From NCBI GenBank assembly GCA_012517815.1, contig JAAYUF010000074.1, positions 1 to 41,802 of the forward strand: a stretch of 41,802 bases of DNA, written 5' to 3'. Within the stretch, counting starts at the first letter, position 1; the number at the start of each line of letters is the position of its first letter. A model generated the notes under the pieces. It did no database searches, had not been told where the DNA came from, and was given only the letters and a program-made list of their open reading frames with translations. The translations under genes were made by a program, and so were the position numbers. Of the stretch, positions 23,622 to 31,982 are shown piece by piece. Source of the stretch: Clostridiales bacterium. Lineage in GTDB: Bacteria > Bacillota > Clostridia > Christensenellales > Aristaeellaceae.

Positions 23622-26363
23622 ATGGAGGACCGACGCCTGTGCCTGGACCGCGGCTGGCGCTTCACCCAAAACCCCCAGAGCGTGCTGCCCCGCGTGATCA
23701 CGCATGATTCCGTATACGCCTTTGCTAAGGGCGACGGTGCGCAGGGCCCCGCGATGCTCAATTTCAACGATGCGGACTGGGCGCCCGTGGATTTGCCGCA
23801 CGACTGGCAGCATACCGAACCCTATGAGATGACGGGCGTTGTGAGCCACGGATACCAGCGCACGGGCATCGGATGGTACCGGCGCACCTTCCTGCTGGAG
23901 CCGGAGGACGCCCAGGGGGACGTGACCCTTTCGTTTGAGGGCATCTCCGGCATAGCGGATATCTATGTCAACGGCGCGAAGCTTTTGCACAACGAGAGCT
24001 GCTACAACGGCTTCCACCTTAGGCTGAGCGATATTGCGAGCTTCGGGGCCACCCCCAACGTGGTGGCGGTGCGCGTGGATAAAACCGCCTGGGAGGGCTG
24101 GTGGTATGAGGGCTGCGGCATCAACCGCCATGTGTGGCTGATCCGGCGTCCCCTGCTGCACGTCGCGGACGACGGCGTGTGGGTGAAGCCCGTGCGGGAA
24201 GCGGAGGGCTGGCGCGTCTGCCTGGAATGGACGGTCGAGAACACGGGGGCGGAACCCCTCGCAGGCACGCTGACAGCCGAGATTGTCGACCCGCTGGGAG
24301 AGCCGGCCGGCCGGCAGGAGGCGCCGGTTGCCGTGGAGGCGTTCGGCCGTGCGACCGTGCGCGCGTCCTGCGCCGTGGCCGATCCCCTGCTGTGGGACGT
24401 CGACGCGCCTCGCCTGTACACCCTGCACACCGCGCTGGTTTCGCCCGCGGGCGTCAACCGCGTCCAGACCCGCTTCGGCTTTCGGGAAACGCGCTTTGAC
24501 GCGCGGGAGGGCTTTTTCCTCAACGGCCGGCCGCTTAAGCTGCTGGGCGTGTGCAACCATCTGGACCACGCGGGCATCGGTGCGACAATCCCGCGCGACC
24601 TGTGGCGCTACCGGGTGGAACTGCTCAAGGGGATGGGCTGCAACGCCTGCCGCTGCTCCCACAACCCCCCGCCCGCCGCGATGCTGGATGTCTGCGATGA
24701 GCTGGGCGTGCTGGTAATGGACGAAAACCGCTCGTTTTCCACCTCGCGGGACGCGCTGGGACTGCTTGGGTCCATGGTGCGGCGCGACCGCAACCATCCC
24801 TGCGTGATCCTCTATTCGCTGTTTAACGAGGAGCCGTTGCAGGGCACGCCCAAAGGACGGCGGATCGCCCTGCGCCAGCGCGCGGAGGTGCGCCGCCTGG
24901 ACGATACCCGCCCCTGCATGGGGGCCCTCAACGGCGGCATGTTCGAGCCCGACGGCGCGGCGACGGCGCTGGATGTGACGGGCATCAACTACTATCTGGA
25001 CAGCTACGACCGTTTCCACGCCCTGCACCCGGATCAGCCGATGATATCCAGCGAGGCGGTGTCGGCCTTTGCGACCCGCGGCTGTGTGGAAACGGACGAA
25101 GCCCGGCAGGTGTTCAGCAACTACGACGAAGCCTGCGCCGACTGGGGCGAAACCGCGCGGGAAGCCAATACGGCGGTGCTCGCCCGGCCTTTCGTGATGG
25201 GCCTGTTCGTGTGGACGGGCTTTGACTACCGCGGCGAACCCACCCCGCACGAGTGGCCCAGCGTCAGCAGCCATTTCGGCGTGATGGACGCCTGCGGATT
25301 CCCCAAGGATACGTACTACCTGTACCGCGCCTTCTGGACGAAGGAGCCTTCCATCCACGTGCTGCCGCACTGGAACCATCGCCCGGGGGCGGAGGTGCGG
25401 GTGATGACCTATACCAACTGCGAGGAGGCCGAGCTGTTCGTAAACGGCCGCTCGCTGGGCCGGCAGCCAAACGTCATGGCCGAACAGTGCGCCTGGCGCG
25501 TGCCGTTCGAGCCGGGCGAGCTCAGGGCGGTGGGCTACCGGGCGGGCAAGCCCGCGGCGGAGGACGCCGTGCGCACCGCGGGGCCCGCCAGACGCCTGCG
25601 GTTGGATGTGCCGCTGTCCGCGCTGTACCGGGATACCGATTCGCTTGCCGTGGTCAACCTGTCCTGCGAGGACGCGCACGGCGTGTTCTGCCCCACGGAA
25701 TCCGCGCGGCTGTCGATCGCCGTGACGGGCGGGCGGCTGCTGGGCGTGGGCAACGGCGACCCCAACGGGCACGACCGGGACGACGACAGCTGCGTGCGGC
25801 TGTTCAACGGCCGCGCGCAGGCGCTGTTCGCCGCCGACGGGGACGCGCAGGAACTGCGGGTGATTGTTTCCGCGGAGCATTTCGGCGATGCGAGCGTTAC
25901 GCTGCCGGTCGCCTCCAGGCCGTTTCCCCCGGATGTTCCCGTCTCCGAAATGCGGTTGCTGGGCGGCTGGCGCGTCACGCAGACGCCGCTTGCCGAGAAG
26001 CCCGATGTGACGGCCGAAACGGGCCTGGGCGACTTTGGCGTGATGGACCCCGTCGCCTTTACGGGCGTCTGGCAGCCGGCGCTGGACGGGCATCCGGGCG
26101 CATACGCGCTCTACCGCGCCAAGGTGAACGTCGGGCCGTCCGCGCACGGCCGCCATCTGGTGCTGGCCGCCGTGCAGGGCACCGTGGAAGTCTACGCCAA
26201 TCACCGGCTGATCGCCCGCGCCGAACGCTTTATCAAGGGCCGCGTAGAAGCGGAATTGCCCGTATCGCTGTCCGGGGAATGCCAGCTTTCGCTGGTGCTG
26301 CGCAATGAAACGGTGGATCGGCACGCCGGTATTCTGGAGCCGATCAGCCTGGTGCAGCGCTGA
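23622..26363 (+). CDS. Glycoside hydrolase family 2 protein with DUF4982 domain (beta-galactosidase type)
   Basis: Intracellular enzyme (no signal peptide), 913 residues. The sugar-binding domain (DVTLSFEGISGIADIYVNG) is followed by an immunoglobulin-like domain and the TIM barrel with GCNACRCSHNPPPAAMLDVCDELG. The acid/base is probably Glu403 in LFNEEP, and the nucleophile Glu478 in ISSEAVSAF. After the barrel comes a DUF4982-like domain (VMTYTNCEEAELFVNGRSLG), an Ig-like domain and a C-terminal jelly-roll-like region ending near DRHAGILEPISL. The start ATG at 23622 follows AAGGAG. The family includes beta-galactosidases and beta-glucuronidases; galactosidase is inferred from the architecture and the neighbouring gene. 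Confidence 0.88.
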   Translation: MEDRRLCLDRGWRFTQNPQSVLPRVITHDSVYAFAKGDGAQGPAMLNFNDADWAPVDLPHDWQHTEPYEMTGVVSHGYQRTGIGWYRRTFLLEPEDAQGDVTLSFEGISGIADIYVNGAKLLHNESCYNGFHLRLSDIASFGATPNVVAVRVDKTAWEGWWYEGCGINRHVWLIRRPLLHVADDGVWVKPVREAEGWRVCLEWTVENTGAEPLAGTLTAEIVDPLGEPAGRQEAPVAVEAFGRATVRASCAVADPLLWDVDAPRLYTLHTALVSPAGVNRVQTRFGFRETRFDAREGFFLNGRPLKLLGVCNHLDHAGIGATIPRDLWRYRVELLKGMGCNACRCSHNPPPAAMLDVCDELGVLVMDENRSFSTSRDALGLLGSMVRRDRNHPCVILYSLFNEEPLQGTPKGRRIALRQRAEVRRLDDTRPCMGALNGGMFEPDGAATALDVTGINYYLDSYDRFHALHPDQPMISSEAVSAFATRGCVETDEARQVFSNYDEACADWGETAREANTAVLARPFVMGLFVWTGFDYRGEPTPHEWPSVSSHFGVMDACGFPKDTYYLYRAFWTKEPSIHVLPHWNHRPGAEVRVMTYTNCEEAELFVNGRSLGRQPNVMAEQCAWRVPFEPGELRAVGYRAGKPAAEDAVRTAGPARRLRLDVPLSALYRDTDSLAVVNLSCEDAHGVFCPTESARLSIAVTGGRLLGVGNGDPNGHDRDDDSCVRLFNGRAQALFAADGDAQELRVIVSAEHFGDASVTLPVASRPFPPDVPVSEMRLLGGWRVTQTPLAEKPDVTAETGLGDFGVMDPVAFTGVWQPALDGHPGAYALYRAKVNVGPSAHGRHLVLAAVQGTVEVYANHRLIARAERFIKGRVEAELPVSLSGECQLSLVLRNETVDRHAGILEPISLVQR

Positions 26364-26428
26364 CGGGCCGCCGCGGACGCGCGCCGTCCCTTACCCCTGC
26401 TGCAATCGTGCAAGGAGAGGAGAACCCC

Positions 26429-29400
26429 ATGAACTTTATGGACTACGACCCCTACTACCGCACCGACCCCCGCGTTTACGCGGTCGGCCGGCTGCCCGCG
26501 GTGTCCGATCACGATACCTTTGCCGGCCCCCAGGAAGCCGCCGCCGGCCAAAGCAGCCTGAGCGTCCGGCTGGACGGGCGCTGGAAATTCGCCTATGCCC
26601 AAACGCCGGATGAACGGCCCCTCGGCTTTGCCATGCCGGACTACGACTGCTCCGGCTGGGCGGAAATCGACGTGCCCGGCCACCTGCAACTGCAGGGCTA
26701 CGGCGAGCCGCACTATGTGAACACCCAATACCCCTGGGACGGGCACGAAGCGCTGCGCCCGCCGGAAACCCCGCGCCGGCAGGACCCGGTGGGCTGTTAC
26801 GTAACCCGTTTCCGCACGCCTGAAAGCTGGCGGGGCCTGCGGGTGACGCTGACGCTGCACGGCGTGGAAAGCGCCTGCTATGTCTGGCTCAACGGCGTTT
26901 TGCTGGGCTATGCCGAGGACGGTTTCACCCCGTCCCGCTTCGACCTGACCGATGCCCTGCTGGACGGGGAGAACAAGCTCGCGGTGGAGGTGTACCGCTA
27001 CTGTTCCGCGTCCTGGATGGAGGATCAGGACTTCTGGCGCTTTTCGGGCATCTTCCGCAGCGTGGAACTGCGCGCCGAGCCCCGCGCCCATGTGGAGGAC
27101 CTTTTCGTGCGCGCGACGCCGCGGGATGGACTCCGTTGCGCGATGCTTACCGGCGAAGTGAAGCTGCGCCTGCCGGACGAGCCGGTTTTGGTGACCGCCG
27201 AGCTGACGGACGCCGCGGGGGCCAGGGTGGATTGCTTTGCCATACCCGCCGCTGCCGAAACGGGCTTTGCGCGCCGGATTGATGACCCCCGCCCTTGGAG
27301 CGCCGAGCAGCCAGACCTGTACACCCTCCGGCTGACCCTGGCCGACGGGGACGGCCGCGTTTGGGAGGTGGCGCAGACGGAGGTCGGCTTCCGCCGCGTG
27401 GAGATCCGCGACGGGGTGATGCTGCTCAACGGCCGTCGCCTGCTCCTGCACGGCGTCAACCGGCACGAGTTCAGCAGCCGCGCGGGGCGCGTCCTGAGCG
27501 AAGCGGAGATGCTGTGGGACATCCGCACCATGAAACGCAACAATATCAACGCCGTGCGCACCAGCCACTACCCCAACGACAGCCTCTGGTACCGCCTGTG
27601 CGACCGCTACGGCCTATATGTGATTGACGAAGCCAATCTGGAAAGCCACGGCACCTGGATGAAACGGGGAAAGGTCGACCCCGAATGGGCCGTGCCGGCC
27701 GACCGGGAGGACTGGCTGGACGCGTGCGTGGACCGCGCGCGCTCGGTGCAGGAGCGCGACAAGAACCATCCCTCGGTGCTGATGTGGAGCTGCGGCAACG
27801 AAAGCTACGGCGGATCGGTCCTCTACCGGATGGCGGAATGGCTCCGAAAACGCGATCCATCCCGACCGGTGCATTACGAAGGGGTGTATTTCGACCGGCG
27901 CTACCCCGCAACGAGCGACGTGGAAAGCCGCATGTATCCCCCGGCGACCGAGGTGGCCGCGTGGCTGGAAACCCACCGCGATAAGCCCTATGTGCTGTGC
28001 GAGTATTGCCACGCCATGGGCAACAGCTGCGGCGGCCTGTCCGATTATCTAGCGCTGGAGGACATGTACCCGCAGTATCTGGGCGGGTTCATCTGGGATT
28101 TTATCGATCAGGCGCTGGAAAGCGCGCTGCCCGGCGGCGCGCGGGGGCTGGCGTACGGCGGGGATTTCTTCGACCAGCCCACCGACCGCAACTTTTGCGG
28201 CGACGGGCTGGTGTTCGCGGACCGCACGCCCAGCCCCAAGCTGCAGGAGGTCAAGTACCAGTACCAGCCCGTGCGCATCCGGCCCGACCGGGCGGGCGTG
28301 ACGCTTGCAAACCGCGGCCTGGCGGACAGTCTGGAAGGATTCACCCTGCGCTGGCGCCTGACCCGGAACGGCGAACGGATCGCGGCGGGCGAGGTCGCGG
28401 ACGCGCGCGTACCGGCCGGGGACAGCCGATATTTCCCCCTGCCGTTGCCCGCGTGCGACGCGGCGGGCGAATACGCGCTGCTGTGCGAGCTGTGCCTGAA
28501 CGCGCCGACCCTCTGGGCGGAGGAGGGGTATGCGTTGATGCACGGGCAGGCGGTGATCGCGGAGGTTCCCGAGGCGGCCGACGCGCCTTGGGCCGTGCCG
28601 GCGGCCGCGGAAGCGACGGCGGCCGAACCTGCGCCGGCTGAACCTGTTTTGGCCGAACCCGCCCCGGTCAAGCCTGCGCCGGCCAAACCCGTGTCGGCCG
28701 GGTATGCGGTCGCGCGCGGTGATGTGAATATCGGCGCGTACGGGGAAGGCTGCGAGGTTCTGTTCAGCTACGAGGAAGGCGGGCCGGTTTCCTTCCGGCG
28801 CGACGGCTGCCTGCCTGTGCTCAACCATGCGCCCAGGCCCAGCCTGTGGCGCGCGCCGTTGGACAACGACGTCGGTAACGGGCTGGATGTGGATACGGCG
28901 CTGTGGATGGCGTTCAGCGCTCTGGCTGCGGGCGAGTGCGTCCGGGCGGAGACGGCGGAGGGACGGCTTTGCGTCCGCTACCGTCATACGCTCCCCTCGC
29001 TTACGCAGGCGTATGTTCAAACGGTGTACGATGTGCTTGCCCCCGGCCGCGTGCGGGTGGAAGCGACCTATTCCGGCGGCGCGGGTCTGCCGGACCTGCC
29101 TGCCTTCGGGCTTTGCCTGCGCCTTCCGAGCGCGCTGAACAACGTCCGCTATTACGGCCTCGGCCCGGAGGAAAACGGCATCGACCGGCAAACCGGCGCG
29201 GTGCTTGGCATTTACCAAACGACGGCGGAGCAAAACCTGACCCCCTACCTGAAGCCCCAGTTCTGCGGCAACCGCGCGGGCGTGCGCTGGATGGAACTGA
29301 CGGGCGCCGATAGCCGCGGCCTGCGCGTGCGCATGGACGGGCAACCGCTGGAAATGACGGCGCTGCCCTACGGCCAGGCGGAGCTCATGACCGCCCGGCA

Positions 29401-29560
29401 CCGGCAGGAATTGCCCCCCGTCGCCTATACGTATGTGGACATCGCCGCGCGGCGATACGGCGTCGGCGGGGACAACAGCTGGGGCGCGCCGGTTCTGCCC
29501 CAGTACCGGCTGCACGGCGAGGAGCCGATCCGGTTTTCGTTCATTCTGGAACTGATGTAA
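26429..29560 (+). CDS. Beta-galactosidase, GH2, LacZ type
   Basis: Cytoplasmic enzyme of 1,043 residues, the usual LacZ length, hydrolysing terminal beta-galactosides such as lactose. N-terminal LacZ features are VPGHLQLQGYGEPHYVNTQYPW and EDQDFWRFSGIFRSV. The barrel has GVNRHEFSSRAGRV, the acid/base Glu458 in CGNESYGG and the nucleophile Glu525 in LCEYCHAMGNSCGG. The C-terminal small-chain domain shows SLWRAPLDNDVGN and YYGLGPEENGIDR. The start ATG at 26429 follows GGAGAGGAG; the frame is open from 26408. Oddity: about 45 residues at 712-758 are a low-complexity Ala/Glu/Pro stretch (AEPAPAEPVLAEPAPVKPAP) between domains. Last gene of the sugar locus. Confidence 0.95.
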   Translation: MNFMDYDPYYRTDPRVYAVGRLPAVSDHDTFAGPQEAAAGQSSLSVRLDGRWKFAYAQTPDERPLGFAMPDYDCSGWAEIDVPGHLQLQGYGEPHYVNTQYPWDGHEALRPPETPRRQDPVGCYVTRFRTPESWRGLRVTLTLHGVESACYVWLNGVLLGYAEDGFTPSRFDLTDALLDGENKLAVEVYRYCSASWMEDQDFWRFSGIFRSVELRAEPRAHVEDLFVRATPRDGLRCAMLTGEVKLRLPDEPVLVTAELTDAAGARVDCFAIPAAAETGFARRIDDPRPWSAEQPDLYTLRLTLADGDGRVWEVAQTEVGFRRVEIRDGVMLLNGRRLLLHGVNRHEFSSRAGRVLSEAEMLWDIRTMKRNNINAVRTSHYPNDSLWYRLCDRYGLYVIDEANLESHGTWMKRGKVDPEWAVPADREDWLDACVDRARSVQERDKNHPSVLMWSCGNESYGGSVLYRMAEWLRKRDPSRPVHYEGVYFDRRYPATSDVESRMYPPATEVAAWLETHRDKPYVLCEYCHAMGNSCGGLSDYLALEDMYPQYLGGFIWDFIDQALESALPGGARGLAYGGDFFDQPTDRNFCGDGLVFADRTPSPKLQEVKYQYQPVRIRPDRAGVTLANRGLADSLEGFTLRWRLTRNGERIAAGEVADARVPAGDSRYFPLPLPACDAAGEYALLCELCLNAPTLWAEEGYALMHGQAVIAEVPEAADAPWAVPAAAEATAAEPAPAEPVLAEPAPVKPAPAKPVSAGYAVARGDVNIGAYGEGCEVLFSYEEGGPVSFRRDGCLPVLNHAPRPSLWRAPLDNDVGNGLDVDTALWMAFSALAAGECVRAETAEGRLCVRYRHTLPSLTQAYVQTVYDVLAPGRVRVEATYSGGAGLPDLPAFGLCLRLPSALNNVRYYGLGPEENGIDRQTGAVLGIYQTTAEQNLTPYLKPQFCGNRAGVRWMELTGADSRGLRVRMDGQPLEMTALPYGQAELMTARHRQELPPVAYTYVDIAARRYGVGGDNSWGAPVLPQYRLHGEEPIRFSFILELM

Positions 29561-29687
29561 AATATCCCTCCGTGCGTCGCGGGGCGGCGGGTTCGGCCGG
29601 GCGCAAGCCAACCTTCCCAAAGCCCCGGGAATGCGCGGGCCTCCGCAAGGGGCGGCAAACGCCCAGGGAAAGCGGATCGCAAGCATG

Positions 29688-29723
29688 CAAACGGGGGAGC
29701 GCCGTCCGGCGCTCCCCCGTTTG
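29688..29723. terminator. Bidirectional terminator between lacZ-type gene and small gene
   Basis: A perfect 16-bp stem (29688-29703 with 29708-29723) with the loop GTCC. TTTG-GGTTTT follows on the plus strand and CAAAC borders it on the other, so it can stop the plus-strand sugar operon and the minus-strand small gene. Confidence 0.85.
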
Positions 29724-29727
29724 GGTT

Positions 29728-29958
29728 TTACAGGATGTTGGCCGAGGTGCACTCGACGTAAACGCTGCCGTCCTTGCGGCGCGTCAGCTTGGCCTTGTTG
29801 CCCTCGCCGTCGTCCAGTGTCATTTTTTCGATGTCGTTGAGCGTCAGAAAATTGACCGCGTCGCTTTCCACAAAGGCAACCCAGTTCTTGCGATCCCGCT
29901 TCTCCTGCGCCGCCGCGCCGTCGGTCATTTCCTGGATGGTCGCGCGTTTGTCAGCCAT
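29728..29958 (-). CDS. Small acidic protein of unknown function
   Basis: 76 residues, no signal peptide or membrane segment. It opens MADKRATIQEMTDG and has a central NWVAFVESDAVNFLTLNDIEKM and a beta-like C-terminal half (KAKLTRRKDGSVYVECTSANIL). The start ATG follows a full AAGGAGG, and a clear promoter lies at 29,987-30,015, with a shared terminator at the end, so this is a real single gene. I do not recognise its family. Confidence 0.78.
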   Translation of the reverse strand: MADKRATIQEMTDGAAAQEKRDRKNWVAFVESDAVNFLTLNDIEKMTLDDGEGNKAKLTRRKDGSVYVECTSANIL

Positions 29959-29986
29959 GGTTCAACCTCCTTCAGTGGTGAGGTAG

Positions 29987-30015
29987 ATGATAGCGCATCC
30001 GTGGGAAAATTGCAA
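29987..30015 (-). promoter_or_regulatory. Promoter of the small acidic protein gene
   Basis: Minus strand: -35 TTGCAA (30010-30015), 17-bp spacer, -10 TATCAT (29987-29992). Leader of about 20 nt before the ATG at 29958. Confidence 0.7.
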
Positions 30016-30170
30016 GCCGTTGGGTTGCGTTCGGGCCGGCGGGAGCGGGCAGTGATCTCCCCGGGGGCGGGGCGGCGGCCGGGCCGCAACCCGACGGCGC
30101 GGCAGCCTCAGGCGGGAAGCCACAGGCGAAACACCCCGGCGAAACATTCCGAAACCGACACCGGTAACTA

Positions 30171-30199
30171 TTGACAGCCCCTGCACGCATCGCTATAAT
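30171..30199 (+). promoter_or_regulatory. Full-consensus sigma-A promoter
   Basis: TTGACA (30171-30176), 17-bp spacer, TATAAT (30194-30199): a perfect consensus promoter. Transcription should start near 30,206, about 330 nt before the first good start codon at 30538. A promoter this strong with a leader this long suggests control after initiation. Confidence 0.85.
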
Positions 30200-30235
30200 T
30201 AAAGCATATCATCGTTGCCAAAAGGGGGTTCCGTT

Positions 30236-30382
30236 GTGTCCGGCTGCGTAGCTTTCAAGACGAATGTCATGAGCTGCCGGCCGGTTTGCGGTTCTTCCAG
30301 TGTGCAAGCTGCACACTTGTCAAGACATCAAAGGGAACGGGAAACGCGGGCGTTTGCGGTTGTGCGGATGTCGGCGGACTGA
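30236..30382 (+). CDS. Possible 48-codon leader peptide, cysteine-containing
   Basis: GTG at 30236 lies 7 nt after AGGGGG and opens a frame of 48 codons ending in TGA. The first part reads SGCVAFKTNVMSCRPVC, with three cysteines, and the rest is polar and arginine-rich. It falls in the long leader behind the consensus promoter. A small hairpin, AGTGTGCA-agc-TGCACACT (30299-30317), lies inside it. It may be a regulatory leader peptide or chance; no family is recognised. Confidence 0.3.
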   Translation: MSGCVAFKTNVMSCRPVCGSSSVQAAHLSRHQRERETRAFAVVRMSAD

Positions 30383-30537
30383 CCGCCCCTTTTCTTGTGC
30401 CGCGAAAACGGAGGGCGGGGCCGCGGCCGCCAAACGCTTTACGCCTCACGCTTCGCGGCCCCGGGCCGCGCGGACTGTCGGGCCGCCCGGCGCGGGGCCG
30501 ATGGACGGAGGACGGATCGACCGGACACAGAGGAGAG

Positions 30538-31830
30538 ATGCTCTTGCGAAAGCTCGCCCTCCTGCTTAGCCTGCTGCTGGCGGTAACGCCCGCGGCGCTG
30601 GCCGCCGCGCCGGAGCAGGCTCCGACGCCCGCGGCGGAGGAACGCGCCGAAAGCGCGTTCCTGCAAGCGCTGCTGGAGGATCTGTCGCGGCAGACGGCCG
30701 ACCCCTGGACGCAGGCCATCCTGTCGGAAGGCGCCGCGGATGTCCGGCTGGCCGGCGGCGTGCTCTCGTTTTCCCTGCGCTCTTTCAAGCCCGATCTCCG
30801 GGACGTGGACACCGCCGCGGCCGATTTCCGCGCCCGGCTGCGCGCCCGGCTGAGCGCGCACGATCTGCCCTGCGCGCTCAAGGTTTCCGGCGATGCGGAA
30901 ACGCTCACGGTTTCCTCCGCCGAAACGAAAAAACTGATGAAAACCGTCGCCAAGGCGGCCGCCGCCGCGAAGAAAGCGTTTGGCGGCAAGGCCATGCTGG
31001 CCGTAATGCTGCAACTGCTGGCCGAAGGCGCGCAGGCCGCCGCGCCGGACGAGCGGTACGCGCCGCTGTTTGCCGCCCAAACCGGGGCAAAGCTTGCCAC
31101 AGCCGGCGGCCCGCACGCGCTGGTGCTGAGCGCGATGTTTGCGGATGTGGACGCCTTCCTGGCTGAGGGGTACAACGCGGCGCGCCGGCAACTGGCCGAA
31201 ACGGGCGGCGCCAAAGCGCTGACCGCCGGGGAGATCGCCCGATCGTTTACGCAGGCGCTGACCGCTCAGGCATCGGCCCTGCGGAAAAAAGCCCAAAACC
31301 CCTATGCCTTCACCGTGGATATCGACGCCCTGCTGGCCGATCCTCCGTGCTTGCGGGACGAGGCGTACGGCGAACTGCTGGCGGCATACGCCCAGGCGTT
31401 TGAGACGCGCCTGGCCTGGCTGACGACCGCCGCCGCGAACATGCCCGACGCGCCGGCGCGTGCCATGCCTGCCAACGGGCGGCTGTCCGGCTCCGTCAAG
31501 GGCACGAAGATCGTCTGCAAAAACAGGACCGAAGGCTACGTCTGCTACCTCCAGTTTCGAAACGCCGAAACGGACGCAAACGTGGTTACGGCGTTCGTCG
31601 CCAACGGCAAGAACATCACGGTGCGCATACCCGAGGGCGTGTACGATATTTTGCTGGCCGTCGGCGATCTGTGGTACGGCGAACTTGATCTGTTCGGCGA
31701 TGAAGGCGAGTATCTCCGCATGGAGGAGCTGAAGATACTCGGCGACGAGTATTTCTACACGCTTACGCTCAACACCGCGGAGTACGAGCGCATGAACGCG
31801 CAGGAGGTCGACCGCTCGGCCTTCCGGTGA
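30538..31830 (+). CDS. Secreted protein of unknown function
   Basis: About 430 residues. The signal peptide begins MLLRKLALLLSLLLAV and probably ends near TPAALA-AA. The mature part is helical and rich in Ala, Leu and Lys up to about residue 320 (KTVAKAAAAAKKAFGGKAML). The C-terminal 100 residues look like a small beta domain (GTKIVCKNRTEGYVCYLQF, then VRIPEGVYDILLAVGDLWYG), resembling carbohydrate- or matrix-binding folds. The start is ATG at 30538 after GAGG; a TTG at 30544 has better spacing and is equally possible. The frame is open from 30286, but that part shows no family-like or signal sequence. A large secreted LRR protein gene follows 150 bp downstream. Confidence 0.7.
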   Translation: MLLRKLALLLSLLLAVTPAALAAAPEQAPTPAAEERAESAFLQALLEDLSRQTADPWTQAILSEGAADVRLAGGVLSFSLRSFKPDLRDVDTAAADFRARLRARLSAHDLPCALKVSGDAETLTVSSAETKKLMKTVAKAAAAAKKAFGGKAMLAVMLQLLAEGAQAAAPDERYAPLFAAQTGAKLATAGGPHALVLSAMFADVDAFLAEGYNAARRQLAETGGAKALTAGEIARSFTQALTAQASALRKKAQNPYAFTVDIDALLADPPCLRDEAYGELLAAYAQAFETRLAWLTTAAANMPDAPARAMPANGRLSGSVKGTKIVCKNRTEGYVCYLQFRNAETDANVVTAFVANGKNITVRIPEGVYDILLAVGDLWYGELDLFGDEGEYLRMEELKILGDEYFYTLTLNTAEYERMNAQEVDRSAFR

Positions 31831-31982
31831 CCGGCGGCCCGGCGGCCCGCCCGCCGCCTGCCGCGGGGCCGCGCGGCAAACCGTCACGCTCCTGAGAACG
31901 TTTGGGTTGCATGGGCGACCGCGGGGCTTCCCGCGCGCCGGAACTATAGGATCGATTGGATCAACAGGAAAGGAAGATGGAC

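Noticed and set aside
23523-26324. Very long minus-strand open frame opposite the first GH2 gene
   Set aside because: It is antisense to a gene with clear catalytic motifs; high GC leaves few stops on the opposite strand.
28049-29752. Long minus-strand open frame opposite the LacZ-type gene
   Set aside because: Same GC artefact; no motifs, and it crosses the terminator at 29,688-29,723.
30206-30537. Cyclic-di-GMP or other known riboswitch in the long leader
   Set aside because: I looked for the conserved cores of the class I cyclic-di-GMP aptamer and other common aptamers and found no convincing match; a covariance search would be decisive.
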